Assembly (NCBI RefSeq): GCF_949987535.1 | Contig: NC_080066.1 | Coordinates: 128,382,335 to 128,446,334, forward strand | DNA: 64,000 nucleotides | From: Balaenoptera acutorostrata | Taxonomy: Eukaryota > Chordata > Mammalia > Artiodactyla > Balaenopteridae | Direction: 5' to 3' | Program-made: the position numbers and the translations under genes | Shown: positions 25,421-37,079 of the stretch, one piece after another | Position numbering within the stretch: position 1 is the first letter of the stretch | Layout: every line of letters begins with the position of its first letter | The notes under the pieces: generated by a model | What the model saw: only the letters and a program-made list of their open reading frames with translations | Databases searched by the model: none | Told to the model about the DNA's origin: nothing

Positions 25421-26070
25421 AGCGTCACTGCTGGAATAACCTCATTGTTAAATGACAGACTTTGAGTTAAATGCATATGCCTCCAAATGATCTAATCTTT
25501 TTATATAGTGAAGAGTAGATATAATCTGGTAAGCTAGGTGAATAATAAAGCATTTCTAAGATTATTTAAGTTTTATCAGTTCTTTTTAAATAAGGTAATG
25601 GTGAACTTGCATGCTACTATTAATAATCACTACAATCTTAAAAAATTATTTATGCACTAAATCTACCAGCTCACTGCAGTTCTTAGACTTCATAAAACAT
25701 CAAGACTACATATATATATATATTATATTTTGTTTATAAGTATATACTGAATTTATAAATATATATTTATATAAATATTTAGTGTCTTTGTTGACACTCT
25801 CCAAGACAGTTTCTTTTTGGCTGATTTGTAAACATGTAAATGTTACTGGGTTGCTTGGTGCAAAGTAACTTGTAGTTATTGTTTGTTTCTTAGGTTTAGA
25901 TGTATATTATTTATATATTTGCATACAACATACTACATGCACACCAAATACTATACAGAGACAAAAGGTGAGATAGAGACAGCTTGAAGAAGAGCAATGC
26001 AATTGGAGGGTGCGGGTAATTTCATATTCATTGTACACCAATGAGTGGATTAGTACAAGATTTTTTTTTT
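25421..26070. other. Unique sequence with TA-rich tracts
   Basis: A (TA)n run lies at 25710-25722, followed by AT-only text to about 25790. No gene or transposon recognised. Confidence 0.45.
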
Positions 26071-26076
26071 TTTTAA

Positions 26077-26397
26077 TGATAGAAAGGTGGGTAGATAGAG
26101 AGATGGATAGAGAGAGAGAGAGAAGGAAAGAAAGAAAAAAAGAAGAAAGAAAGAGAAAAAAAGAAAGAAAGAAAGGAAGGAAGGAAGAAAGAAAGAAAGA
26201 GAAAGATGGATAGATAGATAGATAAATGTTAGAAAGAAAGAAAAATGGGGAGTTCCCTGGTGGCCTAGTGTTTAGGATTCTGGGCTTTCACAGCCATGGG
26301 CCCGGGTTCAGTCCCTGGTCAGGGAACTGAGATCCTATAAGCTGCACTGCGGGAAAGAAAGAAAGAAAGAAAAGAAAGAAAGAAAGAAAGAAAGGAA

Positions 26398-26428
<31 letters not shown>

Positions 26429-26430
26429 AT
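26077..26430. repeat. Polypurine (GAAA/GGAA/GATA) microsatellite split by a SINE
   Basis: Plus-strand purine tracts run at 26092-26246 and 26351-26430, built mainly from gaaa units with ggaa, gata and a pure (ga)n stretch at 26399-26418. A tRNA-Glu SINE sits between the two halves. Such mirror-rich purine tracts can form triplex DNA; that is general knowledge, not seen here. Confidence 0.95.
26247..26353 (+). mobile_element. tRNA-Glu-derived SINE
   Basis: It starts ggggagttccctggtggcct and carries the A box (tggcctagtgtttaggattc) and B box (gggttcagtcc) of a tRNA-Glu-like head, then caggggaactgagatcc-type text as in CHR/Bov-tA relatives. About 107 bp. Its tail has merged with the purine repeat, hiding any target duplication. 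It is not a functional tRNA gene: the acceptor stem does not close. Confidence 0.85.
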
Positions 26431-27300
26431 AGTACAAGATTTTTATCAAAACAATGCCAGCATTTGGAAAGAGCCCAAAGAACATTAAATGTAAAAAGTT
26501 TCTAATATAGGCTGAATCTTACATTTGAATTTAACTAAGAATTCAGAAGTTTTTAATTTCTTACTAAACCTGATCAGTCTTCAATAGGGGTGAAAATGGC
26601 TAAACCCAGAGCAATTATGACAAAACATACTAATTATTATTGTTACAGCCAAAAGGAAGACAAGGACAAACACATAGGTAAACACACATAACTGTACTAG
26701 ATGGAGATGTTTCTTCCAATCAGTGAAAATGCTCCACTCATATATATTATCACAGCAATTCTTAAATATCATTCTGATGCCTGGAAAGCAGTGGGGACCA
26801 TTTTTGTTTCCTTTTGCAGATGCAAACTTCAAAATGCAAGATAAGTAAATTCCACAAAAGTCAGTAGTATTCCCAGCTCAGTACCTCTATTTGTGCTGTT
26901 CTGTTCCTTTTTGCCAAATATCCATCTGCATCCTGCTCTCTATCAAAAGCCTACCCATCCACCCATGGATGCATGGATATCTATCAGGATGTTTCCACCA
27001 ATCATTCCCTACCTGAAAGTGACACATCCTTTCTTAAGACTCTAAAACTCTCCATTTGTACCTTTCTTGCTGCAATACATACTGTGTTAAAGGTTCTAGG
27101 TCTGTTGAAAATAAGCCCTCTAGCTAGGACAATATTCTATTTTAACCACTTTGGATTTCTTCTTTTCATTTGCTTTGCTACAATTACTATTCCAGTACTT
27201 TTATACCGCCACAGAATTAAAAAGAGGCCTTAAACTCAGATCATGAACAAAGTTAGCTTAAGTTTAAAAACAAAACAAAACAAAAGTCATGCAAAAAAAG
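26431..27300. other. No recognised feature
   Basis: Unique-looking sequence. A (aaac)n run at 27267-27283 is the only simple repeat. Confidence 0.45.
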
Positions 27301-27730
27301 GAAAAATAATACAGCTTTGAATTCGGGTAGGCTTGAGTTGAAATTGCAGTACCACAACTTAGTAAGCTATAGAGCTTTCCAAACTTTCTACTGATGGCAC
27401 TCATAAAAAGGACCACATCTGTAAGGTACACTAAAAGGAACAAACAAATCCTTTCATGGTGGTCAGGTGGGACCCATTCACAGGCTCTAGCTTCTCTGGG
27501 CCCCTCTTTGCAGGCCCAAAGGCTCAAAGAATCAAGACCTTGACACACAACCCTGGAATGGAAATCTCTGGGTTATACTGCTTTTAATACATTAACATAA
27601 TAGCATTTCTGAGCCTCAGTTTCTTAATTCTAAATATATGTAGCAATACTTTCGCTGATGGGAAACAATGTAAGTAAAACATCTAGCATTATGTTAGACA
27701 CTAAGAAGACACTCATAAATAGTACCTAAT
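27301..27730 (+). mobile_element. MIR SINE in two pieces (sense)
   Basis: 27301-27383 (gctttgaattcgggtaggct, acttagtaagctatagag) is the MIR 5' part, and 27606-27730 (ctgagcctcagtttcttaat, acatctagcattatgttaga) the 3' part. About 220 unassigned bases separate them, suggesting an insertion. Confidence 0.5.
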
Positions 27731-29439
27731 GACTTTAGTGCCTAATAATGATATTCAAAATATAAGTCACATGAATGAAAACAGTACCCTTCATGGAATA
27801 GTGTCAGGTGCATTATCAATACCACGAAGTAGGCTGCTAATAGAGGACTAGCTGATTGATTTTTTTTAATGAGTAAGCAGACCTTTAAGTACATTAAAGC
27901 TGATATCAATAATTTCATAGGTAAATCAAAGGCTTCTCTAAAACCACACATCAAATAAAGGGTGGAAGTAGCCATGAATCAGGACTGTGTATTGAGTCAG
28001 AACAAGTAGGGGGAGGTGGATACAGAATGCAGTGAAACACCACTCTAGCTTTCTGTTGGCAGAGATGGAATCTCAGAACCAAAGAGCCCAGAAGGCTCTC
28101 AAGAGACCACGCAGCACAACTCACAGATGAACAGGTACTTCCCTGTACTCACAGGTCGAGCATAAGGAGCTCCAGTGCCCTTTTCAAGCCTGGTACTGAC
28201 ATTTAAAAAGGCTGTTGATTTTATGTTTTGTTTCCTTTGACAAATACAGTCATCTGATTGGACACTTTCCCCCACACAGTCAATATTTGAACAGGTTTTC
28301 AACACTGATCTTAAACGCGATTGCAATTTGACTTATTATTTTGTTAGCCACAGCTGCTCCACTCTCAACAGTGGGGCATGATTGACCCACACATTGATCC
28401 GCTGCTGTCCTCATCACAGCACACAGCCATCTACTTGATTCTGCTGGCCCAGACCTGCCTTCCTATCTTAGCTACACCAGAGACCCCGATAAAAGGTTCA
28501 CAGGAAGCTCCAGACTAGATACACATACAATCCTTGACGTAATGCTGATATTTGAGATCTAGTTAAATACTGAAGAATGAAATGAATTTAGATCTAATAG
28601 GGCATATATCAAGAAAACCAAGGCACCAAATAAATGCCAACTTTTAGAAATAAATGAATCAAGAAGCTAATATCAATATGATGGTTTATCAAGCCATTAA
28701 TCACTGTTTCTGATACAAGAGATAAATACTAATAACTGAGTTCTTGAATTAGAACAATAAGTAGCACTTAAGATACTGTAGCCTATTCGAGGACATGTGG
28801 AACAAAATGATACATAGTGGACTACACAGTGATGTTGTTAACATATATAAAGGTACTGTTTACAGAAAACTGTTTACTTTGGGAAATCTTTGGCAAATGC
28901 AAATTAAATTATCCTATGAAGTTAAAGTCTCTAAATTTTAAAGATAGCACATGTAGTTCTTAGTTTCCCAGTATATCATACCAAATCAACACAGTGTATA
29001 CTTCTTCCCTAAAAGAAATAGAAAGCATTACTGATTCTACACGAGTAATTTTTTTTTTAATTTCTTCAACCTGAGTTCTAAATTCTTAAATCATAAAAAT
29101 CCAATTACGTGTAAGTACATTTCATTTAATTGTAGGTATATGTTATATGCTTAAAATGCTTTTCCTCCTTCTTCAATTAATGAGAGGGCAGAAGAACCTA
29201 ATTACTTGGTGCCTAATAGTGCCATAAACTTTGTCCCAAAAATTTTGCACATTTTTATCTCTAAATGATAAGATTAGCATACACACTCGACTCTTCTGAG
29301 TGTCTAAAACAATCTTACAAGAAAATAAGAATCTGGTTGCCATGTTATGGCTTGCATGCAGGCTAAGGCTTTGAGGAGAGAATGGAACAATTAAAGGCAA
29401 TGTCTTTCAGTCTTTTGGAACAGCAAATGTGAACTTCCC
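27731..29439. other. No recognised feature
   Basis: Unique sequence. The part at 28040-28500 has no repeat I can name. No gene supported. Confidence 0.4.
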
Positions 29440-29665
29440 CTGGCAGTACATGATTGGATATTTGTGTTCACTCTGACTGAGTTAGACTGGCTGAGGCATC
29501 ATCATTCTAATCAAGACAATGTGAAGCACATACAGGCAGAATTGCCCACTATTTGTCACCTGAAGCCTAATTACAACTGTAATCACAGAGCATCCCCAAT
29601 GCTGAAAATTAGTTTCCGTCATTTACCTCTAAAACACTTTAATGTAACAAATAGTTGAAGATTAC
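29440..29665. promoter_or_regulatory. Candidate conserved non-coding segment
   Basis: Repeat-free, compositionally balanced stretch with a symmetric cctaattacaactgtaatca core at 29567-29586 (attaca / tgtaat arms). Its texture resembles conserved elements of gene deserts. This is inference only; no alignment is available. Confidence 0.25.
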
Positions 29666-29813
29666 TTAAATAGAGTAAATCCTTTGGAATTCCAGTCACC
29701 CTCCTACTACTTGATCAATGCAATGATCTTTATATCTGAATACATACATTTTGCATCACTGACCACTCTCATTAACTCCCAACCCCCTTTCCCATTACTC
29801 ATACCCCTGCATT

Positions 29814-29878
29814 ATTAGAACTTTATTTTCCTTTTTTTTTCAAAGTATTAGAACTTTATTGTCCTTTGTTTTCAAAGT
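29814..29878. repeat. 33-bp tandem duplication
   Basis: attagaactttattttcc…caaagt (29814-29846) is repeated as attagaactttattgtcc…caaagt (29847-29878). The few differences lie mainly in the T run. A local duplication rather than a transposon. Confidence 0.85.
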
Positions 29879-30064
29879 CCCTACTCCTTTCACAAATCCC
29901 CAAACTCTTCACTGAATGCATTAAAGATCTAGTTCTTAGGGATTTTTATTCTCTCTTCTTCCTTCCATCTTACATTTCACAATACTCAGCCAACCAAAGG
30001 AACTCCTGCCCACTCATTATTAGTCACAAATTCTTGCCTCTTTTTATCTAATTTTCTTGACCAT

Positions 30065-30360
30065 GTACCCTTAGAAAACAGCACTTATTTATATTTAGAA
30101 CACATCAAAACATGGGCATCAGGCTTGGCTATGTGACTTGCACTGGCCAATAAAATGTGAGCACAAGAATGGCATGTCCCAAATAGGGGCCGCTGCTTCT
30201 GTTTAGTTCCCAACATGAGGAGGACATAGGGCAGAATCACAACTGAACCACACTTCACATGTGTGTGAGAAATAAACATATACTGCTGTAAACCCCTGAA
30301 ATTCTGGGATTATCTGTCACCCCAGCATAACTTAGAGAAAACTAATACAATACTACATAG
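30065..30360 (+). mobile_element. LTR-like element, unassigned MaLR/ERVL family
   Basis: Order of motifs: tggctatgtgacttgcactg, gccaataaaatgtgagca, a polyadenylation-like gagaaataaacatatactg, then attatctgtcaccccagcat and gaaaactaatacaa at the 3' edge. The arrangement is that of an old mammalian LTR with its poly-A signal near the end. Confidence 0.5.
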
Positions 30361-30664
30361 GTTTATAGTGATAACTAAATGAGAGAATGTGAATGGCGCT
30401 GGTGACACAGGAGATATTCAATACATGTGAGCTACTGTCAAGTCAGCATCATTCCACAAGTATCTGCTTCATTTTCTCACATTTTTCAAAGAACAGAACT
30501 ATGTGTTTTCTAAATAGTCATTCTTGATATGCCTCGAAGAGTAACAGGTACCTAATAAGTATTAAATAAAGTCAAAGGAAAAAGTAACAAACGGGTAACC
30601 TGAAGAAAGCCATAGTAGGGCGAAGAATAAGATTTGGAGGGAGGAGGGGAGAAAGAATGATGCC
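30361..30664. other. Possible MIR scrap, otherwise unassigned
   Basis: 30361-30440 resembles the 3' end of a sense MIR (aactaaatgagagaatgtg). The rest is unassigned. Confidence 0.35.
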
Positions 30665-30790
30665 ATCCCTCTTTTTATTCAATAAATATTTATTGAAGAA
30701 TTAACTGTGAGTCAGACACAGTGATACACATTAAGGAGGCAACTGTGAATGAGGCAATTTTGCCTTCACTGGGATGGGGAAATAATGAAA
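30665..30790 (-). mobile_element. L2 3' terminus (antisense)
   Basis: ttcaataaatatttattgaa, gagtcagacacagtgataca and the following segment match the antisense L2 end; beyond 30790 similarity becomes too weak to follow. Confidence 0.5.
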
Positions 30791-31544
30791 AGTAAGTAGC
30801 AATTATATGTCCTCCCATTTGGAAAAGCACAGTGAGTTTGAAACACGTAGAAGGGGTCAAGGAAGTTTTCTTCAGGTGAAAACAGAAAAACCTATCTGTT
30901 GTCACTGAAAGGGGTGGAGGGAGTAAAGCTGATCTTTAGGAAGTTAGATAAGGACAGATGTTGCCATTACAGACAACGAGTGAGGAAGCTGACCAGAGAT
31001 TGGGATAGTTTTCTAGGCACTATTGCTGGCGTATTGGAAAGCATAGCAGTAGAGGGGCATTGATCATCACAGTGGGGTGATTTTTTACAGTGGCACTCAG
31101 ACTGGTTACGCTCACAGGGAAGCAGGCAGGTGGTTTGTGCCAGAGTAGCTTCTGACGCCAGATGGTTGCACTGAAGCCAGCAAGGAACTGGAATTGTGAA
31201 TACTGGCAAGGACGTGGCTGCTGCTATGGAATGTGATGTCTAAGTCAGGAAAATAAAGGAGGGTGGGTGCTTCCACCGATAGATGTGGCAAAAGCAGAGG
31301 TTTTCAAGGGACTGGAGGCCTCAATGAAGCCAAAGCATGGATTTTTTAAAAAAAAATTTAGGCTCCATACAATATCTGATGGAGTTGCTGTCTACAAGTA
31401 TCATCAGGATAGTGTAAACACTTCTCTCTGTAAACCACAGAACATAGGCATAACTTATGTGATCTAAGACTCTATTATTACTTTATTTTCAAGCACTTCC
31501 CTTAAGTTCAAATGTTTTCCCATTCATTGAAAACACCACATTTG
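30791..31544. other. Unassigned, possibly decayed L2
   Basis: G+A-rich text that may continue the antisense L2 but cannot be aligned by eye. Several short open frames without support. Confidence 0.35.
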
Positions 31545-31700
31545 ATTGACATTACAACGTATGGTAATGGGAAACCAGTATTAATATCTTCGTTTTATAA
31601 TTGGAAAAAAATTGAGGTTTGGGCAAATTTTAAAACTTGCCTAAGGTTCCAAGGTGAGTTTGTGATGGATTATAATAAAACCCAGCTTATTACTCCTTTG
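31545..31700 (-). mobile_element. MIR SINE fragment (antisense)
   Basis: Antisense MIR order: atcttcgttttataattgga, aaattgaggtttgggcaaat, cttgcctaaggttccaaggt. Confidence 0.5.
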
Positions 31701-33189
31701 ATATGTGCCTCTTAAGAAATTTATGGAGAAAACTCAGAAGCAGAAGTAGACTACCCATGTGGCAAACTCCCAGTATATACTGAAATCACCCATCATCTCA
31801 AACAAGTTCTTTTGTGTGATTCCCAAACCACAGGCCAATGGCTGGCTCCTCCTGGTCATTCCAGGGAGAATTATCTTTAGGAGTTATTAATCAGCCTTAT
31901 CATCCTCCTTTTTGAGGCACTGCTTTTGCTTTAATGTCTACCTTTATGATATAAATATTGTTTTTATCTGATCATTGTAAACTTTAAAGGATGTGTCTTC
32001 AACCAAGTAAGTTTGAAGGTCCTTATTCCTTTAGTTTGGGAGATCTTTTTATTCACCCTTGAGGAAAAAAAAAAAAATTATACATCTTATTCAATTATAA
32101 GGATCTAAATAGAACCAAAGGGTTGGTTCCAGAACCTGAAAAATAAATGAATATTCTTATAACCAATCAGCTGAAAACAGCTCCAGGCTATGAAATAGAT
32201 GGTAAACAATTTTCCTATGTGCTTCTAATTTTAAATTAAAATCGAGGTCACATTGAACTGGTGGAAGTCAAAACCAATTCAGTTCCTTTGATTTCAAACT
32301 AGGAAATATACACTTCTGCTTATCTTCTTTATACCAAATAAACGCTTTTCAGATGAAACAAAGACTGTATCACATAAAAATAAGGGGATAGTATGTTTGG
32401 CATCATATAAAACTATTTTCAAATGCTGGATAAGTCGATTCTGTACAGATTGGTTTTACCTTTGCCTGTATAGACATTTCTATTAGAATCACAATTAAAT
32501 GGAGCCCTCATTTATTTCTGGTTTGACCATGACCTTGACATGTGAAATTAAACAAATCACGCAAACTCTCATTTTTTAAGGTTTCCTTGTCTATAGAGTG
32601 AGTGAATTTATTTGCCTTGACCAACTCCTAGGTCCTAAACATTAGATGATTTGCTCAAGATTTTGTTGCAAGTGACAGCTAAAATCTTCAAGCCATATCT
32701 CCTGAAATCTATGGCTCCATTTTCAACAACAGGTTATAGTATAGTTGTTTCTGCATAGGTTTTTATTCATCTTGGAATGGTTTATTTTAAAGCACTACAG
32801 TAGTCTCTGTTAAAATCTGGTCAAACTTCTTATATCTGCAGCAAGAGTAGAGACAAAAAACACAGATGATCCTAAATAATGTATAAGCAAAAAAAATAAA
32901 ATTCATTTAACTTCAGAATGCAAGATTCTTTGTTGCACTAAATGACTTATATAACAGTGTTTTACGTAGTCTCATATTAAAACTTAGATTGTACCTCCTA
33001 ATCACGTACCAGTGCTAATATTTATAATATTACCCCAAGAGCAATGTTACACAAAATTCATATTGTGTTTTCAGGTCTTAAATAGAATAACTGTGGTTTG
33101 CAACTATCAAAACTGCTCAATGACTTTTGGCTATTAAACAAAATTGGTCATGAAAAGAGATATAAATACACTCATGCTTAATATTTCTA
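31701..33189. other. No firmly recognised feature
   Basis: Mostly unique. 32515-32650 (gaaattaaacaaatcacgca, ctgtctatagagtgagtg) may be a very diverged sense MIR. No gene supported. Confidence 0.4.
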
Positions 33190-33705
33190 GGTTGTGTTCC
33201 TTCCTCTTTACTTTCAATATCTTAAAATAAGCCACCTTCGCTTATTATCTGGATTACTGAAATGTCTCTCTCACCTTTTCCCTATTTCTAACCCTATCAC
33301 TCTCCAATCTTTACTCCACATGACCATCAAGAGTTATCTTTCTAATATGCTCATTAGACTGTCATTTTTCTGCTTTATAGCTTTCACTAGTTCTTCACAG
33401 TTTTCAGAATAAAAGGAAAATTCCTACCTTAACCTCTAAGTTCATAAGACTTAGCTTCTGCCTTTTCTTTAACCCCAGGCTCCTCTGCTATCTTTATCAA
33501 GCTAATCACAGGGACTCAGGACTGGAGACAGAGTTTCAAATCTCTGTAAATTCCAATATCCTGTTCCCTTACCTAGGATCCTTTCCTGCCCTTCGCTGGT
33601 ACAGCTGACCTCACTGAGACTTAAAGCTTCACTCAAGCATTACTTTACCCTTGAATCTGATTAGATGCTCTCCTGTGTGTCCTCACCACATCCTCTAAAC
33701 TGTCA
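33190..33705 (+). mobile_element. L2 3' UTR (sense), first of two adjacent copies
   Basis: The L2 3' UTR order is followed: caagagttatctttctaata, ttttctgctttatagctttc, agaataaaaggaaaattcct, then actcaagcattactttaccc. It lacks the terminal motif. Confidence 0.6.
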
Positions 33706-33719
33706 CATCCTATCAGTCA

Positions 33720-34325
33720 GTAATCCATGTTTAAATCTATTTTCTGCATAGCAGCTAGGGTGTTACTTTAAAAAAAATGTAAATCTAATCTTATTATTAA
33801 AAAACAGTCCAGACTTGCCCCCTGAATTCTGGACAACAGCCTCCAACGGTGCTACCTGACTTGCCCAGCCAAAGCCTAAATCCTTATCTACCTGGCAACA
33901 ATTTTCTTCCTTCCCATTATGCCCCTGCCATAGTTTGGGGGCAGGGGGAGAAAACTTGAACTCCTTCCCGGTTTTAGCATCTACTCTTCTCTTGTCTCAA
34001 GTGCCTCTCTCCCCACTTGTGCCCTTGCTCATCTCCAGGCCTCATCTTATATGACACTTCCTCAGAGAGTCATCCCCCCACCCATTTTCAGGAAAACTCA
34101 CATCTCATCCCCTCTCATAGCACATTTTACTTTTCTTTCACAGCATTTATCAAAATGTATAATTATGTACTTATTTACATGACCATTTGTTTAAGGTCTG
34201 TCTCTACATCCTCTGTAGGTTCCATGAGGTCTGAGACTATTTGGGGTTTGTTCATCACTCCAGACTCAGTGCCTGGCCCAGTGACTGGTGCAGAGTAGGG
34301 CTCAGGAATATTTGTTGAATGAGCT
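33720..34325 (+). mobile_element. L2 3' UTR (sense), second copy with terminus
   Basis: Begins gcagctagggtgttacttt, runs through gacacttcctcagagagtca and the catagcacattttac block, and ends at the L2 terminus aatatttgttgaatgagctc. The complete 3' end and lower divergence make this the clearest L2 terminus in the window. Confidence 0.75.
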
Positions 34326-35675
34326 CAAAGCCTCTTTTACTAAGCATCCTTGTTCTTGAGGAATGATTTTATTTGACTTTGTAACACCAAATAATTGTAT
34401 AGTGCAGAACTGACCATAGTGGGTTCTCACTAAATATTAGATCAACGAATGGGCACTTTTCAAAGATGAATCAAAAATTATGCTGAACAGCATTAACCTT
34501 TCTTTGATTATCCAGACATACTGAAGGATCCCCTTTGAGAAGTGAAGACACTCCCCCAGATGGTAGGAGTGCTGCAGAAAGATTACCATCCCTAGTAATC
34601 TAGTCACTAGTCACTAGTAAGTGACCCTAGTCAGCTCACTTTGGGGACTGCCTCAGTTGAAGAAAACCACTATGTTTCAGGTCTCACCTACTTGCAGAGG
34701 CATTCTCCATCCGGGTGTCCAAAGGTCCAGCCCCTTCACTCCAACCTGGGACAATGCTGAAGGGCCATCCCACTTCCAGAGCTCTCCTTGGGGTCTACAG
34801 AGGCTGGCCAGAGACTGGATCATTTTCAACTTCTCCTTTTACCCACTCCTGCTTTTTTCCCTTCACTTCTATAGACATTGATCTCAAGAGCCATCCCTAA
34901 TGAACATTCTGACTGCCATATTCCATCTCTGGGTCTGCTTCACAGCAAACCCTTTCTGTGACAAGAAGAAAAATTAGCGTTTTATGTGGATAAAAATGAT
35001 AGATAAAGAACTTATGATACATTGGTGTTGTGGAGATGTATATATTATTATTAAAGGGTTTTTTAAGCTATTAGAAGGATACCATATGGTTCTTTCAATA
35101 GCATTATATATAATAGCAATTCTAGTTAATTTGAGCTGAGTGGCTATTTACAGATATATTGGTATTATTGTCCAGCTTTCTTTTTTTTAATATTAAGCAT
35201 TATGGTCTGTATTTGCTTGAAGAGAACAAGTACATTGTTGAAGCTATTTCTGTGTCAAGGGAGGAAATGATGGAGGGTAAATATGCCATATTTTGTGCAA
35301 CACCACATTGATCTGTTTATCTTTCCAGAAAATGGGAGCTCATCCTTATAAGCACTGGTTCAGACAGTAAATGCTGTAGGATAAAGATATAACTAGTTTC
35401 AGAGTAAGAAGGGAGGCCTTATACAAAAGGAAAAATATATAAATGTTTGTTATTAGAATAAAGGAATTATCCAGCTGACTTTGGCAGCTGTTTTTCAGCA
35501 TACTAGCTAAAATTTAACGCTTATTACTTTCTCTCTTGTACCTTAACTATGCATATTGTGTAGCTAAGTGTTTTCAATTAAACACCTACCCTTTTCTAAA
35601 GGCATATACATTCTCCTACCTCTGTAGCTCATTAGAAAATGTCTACTAGGAAAGAACAGGTTTCTTTTGAGGCAT
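34326..35675. other. No recognised gene or repeat
   Basis: Unique sequence. A small internal repetition of tagtcac lies at 34601-34625. Open frames near 34620-34900 have no domain character. Confidence 0.4.
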
Positions 35676-35679
35676 CTGA

Positions 35680-35841
35680 GCTTCTCAAACTTTATTATGA
35701 ACACAAATCACCCAAAGAATCTTATTAAAATGCACATTCAAATTTAGGGGTCTGCGATGAGACCTGAGAGTCTGCGTTTCTAACAAGCACCCAGGTGATG
35801 CCGATGTTTCCGATCTGTGGACCATACTCTGAGGAACAAGG
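35680..35841. mobile_element. MER5A-type hAT-Charlie element
   Basis: About 160 bp with near-terminal cttctcaaactttattatga, the middle motif gagagtctgcgtttctaaca, and caggtgatgccgatgt before the inverted end ccatactctgaggaac. This is the layout of the MER5A non-autonomous DNA transposon. No transposase is encoded. Confidence 0.8.
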
Positions 35842-36664
35842 GTATAAAAAAAAAACAAAAGAACATGTAGCTAGGGCTTATAGACTGTGATCTAGATTTA
35901 AGCCAATATCTCTGATATATTGCTCAGTGGGGGGGAAAAAGGATATATGCCATTTTTGAAGGAAAAAAAATTACACACACACAAGTATATATGAAAAAAA
36001 GTCACTTAGCCACTTCATTGTACTTTATAAAATGAGTACACCAAAAGCCTAGTCGACCTTAATGAGTAGTTGTGGGGAGCAAGTGAAAACCATTTCTGTA
36101 ATGTAAACCTCAAAGTGTTATATGTTTTGTAATTATGAATTACATGGTACAATAAATAGTTTCAGTAGGTTATTTTCATACTGCAAAAACCACATTTTCA
36201 GGATGGAAATTTCTATACATATCTATGCTGTGTGTGTGTGTATCATACACACACAAATGAAAGTTTTTATGTCAAATTTTATGTGACACAATGCTTGATA
36301 ATACAAGCTGATTCACATACTATTCTTGTTTCATGCCTCTTTAATAAAAATCTTACTTTTTCTGTGCTTACGGAATTATCTAAACAACACAGAGACTTTC
36401 TTTCTGTAAGGAGATTTATACTTTCAGGTGTCTGAATATTAAAAACAAAGCCAAACATTAAAACAACCCACAAGTGCATTGTACAAGTCTGAAAATGAAT
36501 TATTGCAATAATGCTGAAGGAAAAAGGGACATCCAGAACATCTATTCCCTTCATTCCAATGAAGTCAGTACAACTACCCTAATGTCCTGAGTCTGCAGAA
36601 CAGCCAGATATTAGAAATGAAACACATTTCTAAGATTCTTTATATTGGGGTACAAGGAAGAACA
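35842..36664. other. Unassigned, with L1-like scrap and TG/CA palindrome
   Basis: 35875-36005 resembles an old L1 3' fragment. A compound (TG)n/(CA)n palindrome lies at 36229-36255. No gene seen. Confidence 0.4.
36229..36255. repeat. TG/CA palindrome
   Basis: tgtgtgtgtat (36233-36243) and atacacacaca (36245-36255) are exact reverse complements around a single base. A compound dinucleotide repeat able to form a hairpin or Z-type DNA. Confidence 0.9.
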
Positions 36665-36830
36665 GAACCGATATTTACTGAGAATTTACTGTGTTCCAGG
36701 GACTTTGCTAGTTGCTTTATCTGTTTGCTTATGTATTTCTAAAGGCAAACTAGATCAGGTAGGTCCTATTATCCCCATTCTACAAATGAAACAAATGTTC
36801 CTGGTCACAGAGCAAGACAGCTCCTATCTT
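36665..36830 (-). mobile_element. MIR SINE (antisense)
   Basis: tttactgagaatttactgtg, ggtcctattatccccattct and cctggtcacagagcaagac follow antisense MIR order. Confidence 0.6.
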
Positions 36831-36884
36831 CCTTTGTAAAGATACGTAAATCCTTTTAATAGCTGTCAACCACATTTACACAAT

Positions 36885-37045
36885 GGAATAATCTGAAGAG
36901 CTTTTAACAAGACTAATTCTTGGATCCCACCCCTTAGAGATTCTAACTTAAACAGCCAGGTGTTTGGTCTTCATATACGGAGTGTAAAAGTTCCTTAGAT
37001 GATTCTAATGTGCACCAAAGCTGAGAGCCACTGTTCTGGAGCATC
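36885..37045. mobile_element. MER5-like hAT element
   Basis: agagcttttaacaagactaa, the cttagagattctaactta core, and the end gatgattctaatgtgcacca … gagagccactg fit a short hAT-Charlie non-autonomous element related to, but distinct from, the copy at 35.68 kb. Confidence 0.6.
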
Positions 37046-37079
37046 TGAATTCCTCTGTCCTCATCTACTCCCCCTCAGT

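Noticed and set aside
26247..26353. tRNA-Glu-like head considered as a tRNA gene
   Set aside because: Box A and B are present but the cloverleaf does not close and SINE body text follows.
26657..26685. 29-bp plus-strand stretch between AG and GTAAAC that could pass for a micro-exon
   Set aside because: Too short to judge, weak donor, no partner exons. Such patterns are common by chance.
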